Of a stretch of 64,000 nucleotides of DNA, positions 48,360 through 58,645 are shown in pieces. Both the position numbers and the translations under genes were made by a program. The stretch covers positions 123,379,930-123,443,929 of the forward strand of contig NC_061116.1 of NCBI RefSeq assembly GCF_002878395.1. Direction: 5' to 3'. The stretch comes from Capsicum annuum (taxonomy: Eukaryota; Streptophyta; Magnoliopsida; Solanales; Solanaceae). How positions within the stretch are numbered: the first letter of the stretch is position 1; each line of letters starts with the position of its first letter. The notes under the pieces are model-generated. The model worked only from the letters and a program-made list of their open reading frames with translations, searched no databases and was not told the origin of the DNA.

Positions 48360-50076
48360 TTCAACTCCCTCTGAGTAAACACATACTGTAGGCTCTTATG
48401 ATCAGTAAACACATCAACATAAACACCTTAAAGATGGTGTTTCCAGTTTTTCAAAGGAAAGAGCACAACAGCTAACTCAAGATCATGGGTTGGGTAGTTT
48501 TTTTTATGCGACTTCAACTGTCTAGAGGCATAGGCTATAACCTTACCTTTTTACATCAACACACAACCCAAACCAACTCTAGAGGCATCACAATACACCA
48601 TAAAACCATCAGTACCATCAGACAAAGTCAACACAGGGGATAAAGTAAGTTGAGTCTTCTGCTCCTGAAAACTCTTCTCATAGAAATTTGACCACTGGAA
48701 CTTAGCTTTCTTTCGGGTCAATTGGATCACAGGAGACACAATAGAAGATAAACCCTTAACAAAACAGTGATAATAGCCCGCTAGACCTAAGAAACTTCTA
48801 ATGTCAGATGGAGACATAGGTTTAGGCTAATTTTTCTCAGCTTCTGTCTTTTGGTGATCAACTCTAATACCTTCGGTTTAAATGATATAACCCAGAAAGG
48901 CTATAGACCTTAGACAAAATTCACACTTACTGAATTTGGCGAACAACTGGTGATCTCTAAGAGTTTGCAAGACAATTCTAAGATGATCTTCATGGTCATT
49001 CTTAGAACGAGAGTACACAAGGATATCATCTATGAAAACAATGACAAACATATCAAGATATTGCTTGAACACTCAATTCATGAGGTCCATGAAGGCTGAT
49101 GGGGCATTGGTTAGCCCGAAAAACATGACTAAAAACTCAAAATGACCAAAGCGGGTTTAGAAGGTTGTCTCTGGAATATCACATTCCCTCAGTTTAAGTT
49201 GATGATACCCGAATCTAAGGTCTATCTTGGAGAAATAACTTGCACCTTGCAACTGATTAAATAGGTCATCAATTCTCGAAAGAGGATACTTATTTTTTAC
49301 TGTGACCTCGTTAAGTTGACGATAGTCAATGCACATACACAAAGAACCGTCTTTCTTTCGTACGAATAAAATAGGTGTGCCCCAAGGAGAAATACTGGGC
49401 CTAATGAAACCTTTGTCTAAAAGATCTTTGAGTTGCCCTTTCAACTCCTTAAGCTCTGTAGATGGCATATGGTATGGCAGAATAGAAATAGGCTGAGTGT
49501 CAAGAAGAAGGTCAATCCCAAATTCTATCTCTTTATCGAGAGGTACACTTGGGAGATCTTCTAGAAAAAATCAGAAAACTCATTAATATTAGTGACTGGC
49601 TAAATAGTTGGAGCCTCGAACTTAGAGTCTTTGACTCTAACTAGGTGATAGATGCAACCTTTGGATATTAGCTTTCTGGCTTTGAGATGGAGATAAAATG
49701 ACTCTTGGAAGATACCAAACTCCCGGACCATTCAAATACTGGTTTGTCAGGGAACTAAAACTTGACCACACGGGTACAACAGTCTATGGATGTGTAACAA
49801 GAATGAAGCCAAATCCATACCCAGAATAAGATCAAAATCCACCATGTCTTACTCTATCAAATCCGCAAGTATGACTTTTTGAAGAACAGTAGTAGGACAA
49901 TATATATACACTTGTTTAGCAATAATAGATTCCCCCACTGGTGTAGAAACTAGGAAAGGCTCAAAAATCTTTTCAAGACTCATCTTAAAATTCATAGCTA
50001 CAAGTGGGTTCACATAAGAGAGACTTGACCCGGGGTCCAACAACACATAAACATCAAAGCAAAAGACACGGAGCAT
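48360..50076 (-). pseudogene. Element D protease, reverse transcriptase and RNase H
   Basis: Protease (50076-49849) has LDPGSSLSYV at its active site. Reverse transcriptase runs from about 49500: '[18 protein letters not shown]' and '[18 protein letters not shown]' in the 49468-49157 frame, then the catalytic palm [10 protein letters not shown] at about 49041-49012 with both Asp codons intact. RNase H (48817 to about 48360) holds 'FLGLAGYYHCFVKG' and the 'VYCDASRVGLGC' active-site block, then '[12 protein letters not shown]'. Stops occur between frames (for example near 49154, 49075, 48830, 48548). Catalytic residues survive better than in A, B or F. Confidence 0.88.
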
Positions 50077-50226
50077 ACCAGTAGCAACATCAGGAGAGTC
50101 CTCCTGCTCCTGACAGGATGGTAAGGCATAGAACCTGTTCTGACGCTGACCACCAGTAGTGCTAGAAGAAGCGCCCTGAGCAGGGGCGGGATAGGGTCCA
50201 AGAGTTGGTGCACTAGTAGCCTGTGG

Positions 50227-51300
50227 CCCTATCTAGCATGAGGATAATCTCTGTTTCCCTATCTAGCATGAGGATAATCTCTATGCATGTGGCCCTGCTT
50301 GCCACAACCAAAACAACCCCTCAGGTCTATGAAACACTCACTGGGATGATCCCACCACACTTAGCACAAGGAGGATAACGGGGCTTGTTACCAACACTGT
50401 TCTGCGACCTAGACATAAAAGACCTGCCCCTTGCTCCTGCCTGCTTTTAGGCGCGAGAGCACTAGCTGATGAAGGCGCTGGAATAGATGGCCATCTCAAA
50501 AACTAAGGGCGGTTCCCTCCATAGAACCTAGGCTGGCTATACTCATAATGCTCAGATCTAGCCCTCTAATTACCCCTCACTCGATCTCTCTCCCTAATCT
50601 TATTTGCCTCTATCTGTTGGGCATGCATCATCAACCTAGCCAGATCCATATCCCTATGCAGCATCGCAGTCCTACACTTCTTCAGTACCATCCCAGAAAT
50701 ACCGATCAAAAACTTGCTCATACTAGCTCCGGTTTCAAAAATCAAATCAGGAGCATACTTGGCCAACTATTTGAACTTCAAGCAGTACTCCTTAACAGTC
50801 ATAGAGCCCTGCCTCAAGTTTATGAACTCCTCAATATTTTCCTTCCTCATCTTAAGTAGAAAGAACTTATCTAAGAATGCATCTTGGAAAACCTGCCAAG
50901 TCATAGGAGTGGCATTCTCACCTCTACCCTTCCTCCATAAGACAACCCAGTCATAAGCAATGTCCTTCAGTCTGTAGGATGCCAACTCAACACTTTTCTC
51001 CTCAGAAACATGCATCACCTGTGTGATCTTTCTCACCTCCTTAAGGTACAATTGTGGGTCCTCATATGCCTTAGACCTATAAAACTCAGGCGGATTTATC
51101 TGTATAAAATCATGAATTCTAGCTGTGGTTATATCACCTCCTTGCTGATTAGCAACTGCAGCCTGGTTATTATCCTGATCATTAGTGGTAACTGCTTGGA
51201 CTAACGCTTGAAAGCCCATTCGAAACTCAGCATGAGATACCATATCATTTAAATGATCAATAGGTGGGGGTTGCTCATCATCACTTCTACGGGTATTCAC
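50227..51300 (-). pseudogene. Element D gag, almost open, with altered zinc knuckle and in-frame repeat
   Basis: The start MNTRRSDDEQ at 51300 is the chromovirus-type gag start. The capsid region runs open for 177 codons to a single TAG at about 50766-50764, then continues in frame ('LAKYAPDLIFETG') for 66 codons to a second stop at about 50566, and on to the zinc knuckle CFGCGKQGH at about 50318-50287. The final knuckle Cys is Tyr (HRDYP), as in element B. A 30-base in-frame tandem duplication at 50227-50286 repeats the ten residues after it (RDYPHARYGN, RDYPHARYGH). Gag would form the particle shell and bind RNA. Confidence 0.85.
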
Positions 51301-51510
51301 TCTTTAGAGGGGTATTTTTTGAAAATAGAAGAGCACAAATTATTAGATGGGAGGGAAAACTGTAGGAACGATAAAATCTGAAAGAAAGAAACAACTTTTT
51401 CCTAAAATGTCACGTAGCCTCTTGCTCATACATATGGCGCGCTACATACCAATGATGAAGACTCTACTCAATGTGGATTGTCAGACTCCCTAGGACTCCT
51501 TAAAAAACTT

Positions 51511-51528
51511 AGGCTCTAATACCAAGTT
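51511..51528 (-). other. Primer-binding site of element D
   Basis: The minus strand reads AACTTGGTATTAGAGCCT, one change from the tRNA-Met primer class, flush with the LTR edge at 51529. Confidence 0.85.
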
Positions 51529-54263
51529 TGTAACAACCCAAAATTACCTCCCGGGACGTCACATGGTGCTTAAGGCTACAAGTAGTCCCAAGCTAACCCT
51601 TTGAGCCAGTTTTTACCAATAACACTTATTTCAAGAGGAAATAATTCAAACACTAGCATAATCATATCATATAAAAGGAAATACGGAAAGAATATTCGGT
51701 CCAAATAACTGAAAACCTCAACACAACCATAATCTGATAATTATTCTGACAAACCCTCTACTAATTCATGAACTAGAGAGTCGTTAGGAGAGGTCCCCAA
51801 ATTACTCAAAATGAACTAAAAATAATAACATAGTCTCTCAAATACTGAAATATCTAAATACTGGCCCTCGAACCATGAGGACTCACCACTATAAGAATAT
51901 AGATAGAGGTACTTAGAAATCACTGATGAAGGTGGGACTGAGCACCTGAACCTATATTATAAGACAATGTAGCACATAGACGTATATGTGGATCAGTACT
52001 TAAGAATATACTGAGTATGTGGGGGTGCATGCATTTATATAAAACAACATCATTACTCTTTAATCAAATCATGCATGCAATAATTAATGACTCACATGAC
52101 TTGAATAAGCATAAAAATGTAAAGCTCATGAATCATGTAGAATGAAACATGTAACACAAATCTCGAGAGTCATTATACTTTAGCTTTGAAATCGGTACTC
52201 TTCTCTTATTCTCATTACTCAAGGGTAAAGGAAACTTTAAATAATACTTTTAACTCATGTATATGTCTCATGGAGGGTAAAACATCTTTAATGCTCAGGA
52301 ACTCATAACTCTTTTGAACTCAAGTACTTGGAATTTGGAATCACATAACTTTGAAACATGCTTGAAGGCTTTTCATTTACTTTAGGAAAATATCTCATCT
52401 CAAGCTTTAGGGAAAATACGTATGTCAAGGGAAAATACTTTAGTTTTTAAGAAAACATCTTATCTCAAAGCTTTAGTTTTAAGGGAATAACTCATATCAA
52501 GAAAGGTTCTCTTAACCGACATAAACCATGCGAGCTACATGGAGTCCAATATTTTGTCCTCCTAAGGAAGAGATCCCACGTTGAGGAGGAGTGTCATACT
52601 ATTTTCCAGAGAGTATAACCTCAATTCAGTGATCACTTATCTCAGCCTTGGGCCCAATATCTCAACCTTAGGCCCAATTATTATCTCGACCTCAGGCCCA
52701 TCCTACAGTGGCACGTAGTTCTAGGGTAAGAAACTGTAGTAACTTACCCAACTCGGTGCTAAATACTACTCCTTTTAGATTGTCTCTCTTATCTTATGAA
52801 AATCCACTTTAGAATAATCTCATGGTTCAATACAAATTCAATAATCAAATTTTTAATCTCATGTAGTGAAGTGGATTCTAAAACTGAATGACCATTAGGT
52901 CAAAACATTTCTCAATAATCTTAGAATACTCAAATCATGGGTGCTTATAGCACAATAGTTCATAAAATCTCAAGTCTCAAGTAGGGCTTAGTAACCCATA
53001 ATTCAATCTCAAGATAAAACTCATCAAAAGCATAATAGATAACGTATAGATTCATAACTCATGTAGAAATCTAGAAATTTCAGAAATTTATCTCAAAATA
53101 TCAACATGCTCATATACTTCAATGTTTCAAACATTTCAACCATTAACTTCTCAAGGATTAAAATCATGGGGTATAGACCCAGCTGCAATTTATCAAGAAA
53201 ATATGTGAAAATCATGTCATTAGACTCTAAATTCATGGAAAGTATTAAAATATTATAATCAATAATAATGGGTGAAAACCCCCAATTTAAATTCATGTAA
53301 AATCTCATAGATTGCAGAAAATTATAGTTTAAATAAGCCTTTGAGCTTAAAGGTAAAAGGGTTACCCTTGTTCAAAACCCCACATACCTTAGATTATGAA
53401 ATTGGATAAATAAGCTTGCTCTAAACTCTTCTTCTTATCCTAGAGAGAGAGAGTTCTTGCAACACTTGAATTGGGGAACTTGATTCTCAACTAAATTTGT
53501 AGAATCTATGGTGAGCTTTCGAATTTCTTGGAGAAGGATTTTAGATTTGATCTTGAGAGAGAAACCCTAGCTTTATTATGTTGAGATGAGTAATGAAGCC
53601 ATCTGCTTTATTTGAAATATATACCTGGTTGATAAAAGAGTGGAAAGACAGAAAAGTCCTTTTTAAAATTGAGTTAAAGATTGCGAAATGGAGTCTTCAA
53701 CAGTTGGAGCGACGGTCCGTCGCGAGTTCGATGGTTCGCGGATCGTCTGTCGCACGATAGCTAGAAAAGGGACACAATACCTTGATGCGACGGTCAGAGT
53801 GATATTCCATCACAAGTTCGATGGTCCGTTGGATCGTCTATCGCATGATGGCCATGATGAGGCCATACTGCCTTAGCGCGACGGTCCGTCACATACCCGA
53901 CGGTCCATCATCTTGACCGTCACACTTGGGCTAAAGAAAAGGAGTTACTGACTTGGCGTGGATGGTTTGGGTGATGATCCGTCGAGAAGTCGATAGTCGT
54001 CTGATCATTCGTTGCACCTCGGCGGTTCCGACAACTCTCGATAAAATGGTCATAACTTCTCACCCCGATACCAGATTTGGATCAAATGGGTACCGTTGAA
54101 AAGCTAATTCAATTCTCTACATGACAAAAAGTCAAATTTAAGAAAATTCTATATGGTTTAAGCACTAGTGGTAAGTCACTACTAAATCTTTTAGGGCTAG
54201 AATTACACCTCACTTAACACGCTCTAAGGCTCAGACTATGAGAAAACTTCGCGGGGTCTTACA
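51529..54263 (-). repeat. 5' LTR of element D
   Basis: 2735 bases, colinear with 43728-46463. Edges are TGTAACAACCC and GGGGTCTTACA. The CpG-rich repeat block is at about 53695-54030. It drives transcription of the interior on the minus strand. Confidence 0.9.
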
Positions 54264-54268
54264 CTCAG

Positions 54269-54855
54269 TTAGTATTCTGTATGTCGCAGCTTAGGCTTTC
54301 TTGACCAAATAATATAGATTTTTAGTTATTCAGTTATACAAAATTTAGTCTTTTAGATTACAAATTATCACAGTAATGTGTTTATGCTTGGTCTTGCATT
54401 CTTAGATATTATATGTTTATGCATTCATGATCAGTTATCTCATGCATTTTAGTCAGTTTTTATTTCACGTACTAGTACATTTAAAGTACTGACCACATAC
54501 TTTTTTTTGATATGTTTTCTTATAACATAGGCTCGAACGCTCAGATTCCCAACCGTTCTTAGACAACTGAGCGTTACTCAGCAGCAGTAGTGGTGAGTCC
54601 TCATCCATCGAGGACTTGATTTGTTTATTTTTGTTATTTTAGTACTTCTTTATGTTTAGTTAGTCAGAGTTAGTTGGGGGTTTGTCCCATCAACTCCTCA
54701 TGATTTTTTGAGGCTTTCAGACAATCAGTTAGACAGTTAGTTAGTCATTTCAATATTAACAGCTATTTCAGATAGACAGTTTGGTTTATTGTATTTTATT
54801 CGAAATTTCAGACATGCTTTGATTTGTATTCTGATATTCAATTTAAAGTACCTTA
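54269..54855 (-). repeat. Element E: LTR fragment, second part
   Basis: It continues E's LTR from 43727 after the CTCAG duplication. It contains the family-wide 'GGTGAGTCCTC...GAGGACTT' block at about 54590-54615 and a 'GTTTGTCCCATCAACTCC' phrase at about 54678-54695. It stops at about 54855, before the LTR's expected end, and joins copia gag coding directly. The junction is a deletion or recombination breakpoint. Confidence 0.65.
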
Positions 54856-54858
54856 TCA

Positions 54859-55920
54859 GTGTATCTTCTGCTCATGCATTATATTAAATCTATGAAGAAA
54901 AGTAGTCCATTTCAAAAAAAAGAAAGTAGCAGTAAAAAGGGAGGCACTATTGAAGTTTGTCACAAATGTGGAAGTCTTGAGAATTTAATTAAGGATTGTC
55001 CAATGCACAAAATATATTACCAAGAATATCTCAAGACTGAAGGTGAGAAAGGAAAGAACAGGGACTAGGTGTCACGGGCCTATTTTGACGCAGGGCATCA
55101 CACTAGGTCTCTATAAAATCATAAAGAAAGGTTACAGCTGATTATGCAGTGAAGTAGGCCTTAGCAGTATGGGGAGATTCCTCCAGTGAATCTGATGAAG
55201 CTGAAAAGGCTGAAGATGTATCTATACTTGCTATAGAGGAGCGTGAAGTTACCTATGATTCCTTTTTTGCTCATGGTAAACACTGAAGATGAAGAAGAAA
55301 ATAAGGTAAGTCTCTTTGACATTAAGAAAATGTTAGATAACTACTCTGCTAAAGAGATAAAAAAGTTAGCAAATGTGTTGATTGATACCATGTGTGAACT
55401 GACTGCTGAGAAAAATGCTCTAAAAGAGAAAGTATAGAATTAAGAGCTAGAATTAATTGCTTTAAATCTCTAGATATCTAAAACAGAAGAACAATTTACT
55501 AAGTTAAAATCTAAAAATGTGAGTTTAATGAATAGACTGAAGAAAATGGATGATTTTGATAGTAAAGAGAAGAAACAAGCCTCAAGGCTTCAAATTAAGC
55601 TTGAAGAAAAGTTGAATGATTCTCAAAAATATCTTATGACTGCACTCCATACGAATAAACAATTAGAAAGTAACTTGGTCCATAAAAGGGAAGAACTTAA
55701 CAAATCATTAAAATGGACCACATCCTCTCAAATCCTTTATAATTTAACTGGTCAAGGTGTCAATAATGGTAAAGTCCTTGGATATCAGTATAAAACCTAA
55801 TCACTTGGGTCTCAAGAGAAAGTTGTTTATGGTATTAGAAATAGGTCTCACAAACCTCTATGCACTCATTGTGGAAGAGAGAACACTTGAAGAAAAACTG
55901 TCAGTATTAGCTTAGATCTA
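54859..55920 (+). pseudogene. Element F gag remnant
   Basis: A first zinc knuckle at about 54958-55001 reads CHKCGSLENLIKDC, with Asn replacing the required His. Downstream, an acidic and Lys-rich coiled-coil-like part (55243-55437, 55519-55800) is typical of this copia lineage. A second knuckle (CTHCGR.EHLKKNC) at about 55862-55905 is broken by a frameshift. Several stops. Confidence 0.75.
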
Positions 55921-56098
55921 GAATGAGCAGTACTAGATACATCCAGTAGGAGAATTATTATCCTAAGGGTTTTATACCATTGAAAAATATAAAGAAGAAT
56001 TCTCTACCTAGATGGTCAAAGAAAGACTTGATTACACCGTTGTCTTCCTAATTGGAGCTCAAACTCAAATGGGTTCCCAAATCTACGAATGACTATGT

Positions 56099-57177
56099 TT
56101 GCAGGTAGAAAAAAGAGAATACGGTCAAAACTGGTTCATGGAAAGTGAATGCTCAAATCATATTACTATGAGAACTGAGTACTTTCTTTCTCTCAAGACA
56201 CTTCAAGGTAGAGGTATCTTTTTTGGAAATGGTAAAAAAGGCTATATTCATGGTGTGGGAAAAATTGAAAGATCACCAAATAAAGCAATAGAAGATGTGT
56301 ACTATGTGAATGGCCTAAAGTACAGTTTTCTAAGTGTTTCTCAAATCAGTGACAAAGGTAATGAGGTCAAATTCTCATATGATAGCTGTATTGTGTCAAG
56401 ATTAAAGTCTAGGAGAGTTATTCTTGAAGCCAAGATTATAAAAATATGTATGTGTATGATAGGGAATTAACTTGCTTAGGTGCTCAAAGTAAAGATTTTG
56501 ATCTATGGAACAGACAGTTGGGACATGTAAGATCCTCTTTGCTGAACAAGTTAATTTCAAAGGACCTAGTTCGTGGTATGCCAAAGATGAAATTTCCAGA
56601 CAACAAGGTTTGTAATGCTTGTGTTAAGGGGAAACAAACCAGGTCTTCCTTTAAGATGAAGAAGTAATTGGAGGATTCTATGTTGAAAATGGAATCAGTC
56701 ATAACTTCTCTACTCCTTAGGACTCTTCAGCAAAATAAAGCTGTTGAAATAAAGAACACAAACCTCATAGAGATTGTTAGAACCATACTGATTGATAGTG
56801 GGCTTCCAAAGAACTTCTGGGTTGAAGATATAAATATTGCCTGCTATGTGACAAATAGGTGATTGATTAGATCACTCCTGAATAGGACCCCATATGAGCT
56901 TGTGTTCAATAGAAACCCTAAGCTTGACTACTTCAGACCTTTTTGGTGTAAATGCTTTGTTATAAATAATGGGAAGAATGATCTAGGAAAGTTTGACTCC
57001 AAAAGTGATGAAGCAGTATTTGTGGGCTATTCCTCAACAAGGAAAACATGCAAAGTTTTCAATAAACAAACTTTATGTATTGAAGAAAGTATGACTGTGC
57101 TTTTTGATGAGTTAGGAAAGCTGATGAATCCAGGTGATGGTGAAGATTCTGACATTAAAGAACTCATTCATATTTAA
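56099..57177 (+). pseudogene. Element F protease and integrase remnant, integrase core deleted
   Basis: The protease frame (56099-56470) reads WFMESECSNHIT where copia proteases have W..DSGCS.HMT, so the catalytic D-S-G is lost (ESE). A pre-integrase block with 'LWNRQLGHV' and 'CNACVKGKQTRSSF' spans 56494-56667. It jumps almost directly to 'TLQQNKAVEIKN' at about 56725, so roughly 100 codons of the integrase core with the first two catalytic Asp residues are missing. The C-terminal part has 'LIDSGLPKNFWVE', 'RTPYELVF' and 'FDSKSDEAVFVGYSS' (to 57177). Inactive. Confidence 0.82.
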
Positions 57178-57337
57178 AGGGATAATATTGCTGAAAATGA
57201 TAGTCAAGGACTAAATGATAAAAAAAAAAGAAATGATGATGGAGATAGTGATCAAGGATCTCAGTTGTAAACCCATGATCCCTCATCTTCTTCTCTTATG
57301 AAATTTCTTTTGAAATCGATTTTTTCAATATCAAATT

Positions 57338-57412
57338 CTTTCAGAAGCGAATGCTTTGGAATATTCTATTCTTGTAGCAGCCACCGCTTCGGATCCTGCT
57401 CCTCTACAATTT
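57338..57412 (+). pseudogene. atp1: Mitochondrial atp1 fragment (25 codons)
   Basis: The frame reads ILSEANALEYSILVAATASD and onward to PAPLQF, a highly conserved stretch of the alpha subunit of mitochondrial F1-ATP synthase. Homology ends sharply at 57412. A real atp1 encodes about 500 residues, so this is a small internal piece that cannot function. Confidence 0.85.
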
Positions 57413-57643
57413 TTCCAGTCCTATTCTTTTCTCTTAAGTTCCTTTCTCCACCAGCAGCGGGAATACTTGAGAATAAGGGGTTTGGGCTCACCGAGATGAG
57501 AAAATCATATACATACCAGAGATGATGTCGATCCCTAATGTTTAAAATGGCCATGCCTTTTTACTGGAATTTTCTGCGATCCAGGGTGGCGGACATCAAA
57601 TGGATTAGAGTTTTCAAAAAAAGACTTTACTTTCTTTATGTAA

Positions 57644-57778
57644 AGTCGGAAGAGTTTAGGTAATACTTTCAAAGTGACTCTCGACGGGAGAATCCAGGCT
57701 ATTCAGGAAGAATCGCAGCAATTCCCCAATCCTAACGAAGTAGTTCCTCCGGAATCTAATGAACAACTTAGTGAATGA
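57644..57778 (+). pseudogene. atp4: Mitochondrial atp4 (orf25) fragment
   Basis: The frame SRKSLGNTFKVTLDGRIQAI continuing to 'PNPNEVVPPESNEQ' matches an internal part of plant mitochondrial atp4, the b-type stator subunit of ATP synthase. Homology stops after about 40 codons and the frame ends at a TGA (57776-57778) after a few unrelated codons. A TAA lies directly upstream. As a fragment it makes no subunit. Confidence 0.78.
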
Positions 57779-58009
57779 AAGAGGGACTCATTTCATAGGT
57801 AGCAAGGAGGGCTTTAGCCTCAGGGTTAAGACCCGGTGATGGAGTGTAGAATGCTTTTCATATCTATAGTTTAGGATATAAAAGCAGACGGTCTCGTATA
57901 TGAAGAAAGAGCCAATCGACCCGAATAGATAGCCTGTGGGAGAATCGGTGCACCCAACCTCAAGATAAGAAGAGCACTTTTTTCGTTGAGAATTCCTCGT
58001 TCCCTTTCG

Positions 58010-58101
58010 TGTGAATTCCCCAGCGGCGAATTTCGTGCTTGACAAGGAGCATGCATATACTGGCTTACCAACCCCACAGCATAGGTAATGTCAGCTCCCA
58101 T
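58010..58101 (-). pseudogene. Copia-like fragment inside the mitochondrial block
   Basis: The minus-strand reading has DITYAVGLVSQYMHAPCQAR, resembling the 'RPDI.YAVG.VSQFM..P' block after the reverse transcriptase of copia elements. Plant mitochondrial genomes are known to hold such captured retroelement pieces, which fits its place among atp fragments. It is in the opposite orientation to element F. Confidence 0.55.
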
Positions 58102-58565
58102 ATCATTCGATAATAAAGATCCACTACTTGCCTTGCAGACCTCATTGGTTGTAATATTTATCTTACGGGAGCTTTTCGGGTCGAAAACCTGTTCGATGCT
58201 CGACTAGCAAGGTGGTTTTGTAGGCGAACGAAATAAGTTTTTGGAGGCGAGCGGAGTGAGGAAAGCCTAGCCTTTCCCTTACCGACGAGTGAGTACCCGG
58301 AAATGAAACTAGTAAAGTAAGATGCCGGAACTCTATATTCCGTAATAGCCGCACATAAAGATAAGGCAAGAAGCAAGGGCATAGCAGCTGCGCGAAAGCC
58401 GTTGCGCCTTAGCGCACCCCTTTTCTTGCTCGTTAGCGCCCCCCTACCCCTATTATTTATAAAAAGGAAATCTTTTACACCGATGTATCGTACTCTCTCG
58501 ACCAGGTCATCATAAGAAAATACTGAAAAATCTTTCCAAAGTGAGAGAAGGAGGGAAGGCGCGCT

Positions 58566-58645
58566 AGTTGAAGAACATCAAGAAGGGTCATGTTAAACTC
58601 CTCAGGGACTTGGTCCAAGTGGAACTCATCTCAGAAGATCAAACT
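58566..58645 (+). pseudogene. Element F, short piece between the mitochondrial block and solo LTR G
   Basis: About 80 bases read LEEHQEGSC in one frame and end in GATCAAACT. This wording fits the variable linker between integrase and reverse transcriptase in copia elements. The next F sequence is at 61329. Confidence 0.5.

Larger units (their letters stand above)
43728..54263 (-). mobile_element. Element D: nearly full-length Ty3/gypsy chromovirus, minus strand
   Basis: A 10.5-kb element with LTRs at 43728-46463 and 51529-54263, a primer site at 51511-51528, a polypurine tract at 46464-46482 and a perfect CTCAG target duplication. The interior holds gag, protease, reverse transcriptase, RNase H, integrase and a chromodomain-like tail, all on the minus strand. 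It is the least decayed element here, with most catalytic residues readable, but a dozen or so stops and at least one frameshift remain. Differences between its LTRs are concentrated near the outer edge and at CpG/CHG-type sites. MNTRR at the gag start, long LTRs and the VKVLWWN tail suggest Del/Tekay (inference). Confidence 0.92.
57290..58565. other. Nuclear insertion of mosaic mitochondrial DNA (NUMT) inside element F
   Basis: Composition shifts abruptly to richer GC with plant-mitochondrial wording. Identified parts are an atp1 fragment (57338-57412), an atp4 fragment (57644-57778) and a copia-like fragment on the minus strand (about 58101-58010). The 58150-58480 stretch has the look of mitochondrial intergenic DNA. 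F's coding stops just before and restarts just after, so the insertion went into F. Both edges are approximate to within about 20 bases. Alternatively, element F could itself have captured the DNA. Confidence 0.75.

Noticed and set aside
50548..50859. 103-codon plus-strand reading
   Set aside because: It is antisense to element D's gag and shows no domain.
57298..57525. 75-codon plus-strand reading across the mitochondrial block start
   Set aside because: The true homology is in another frame (atp1), so this frame is accidental.
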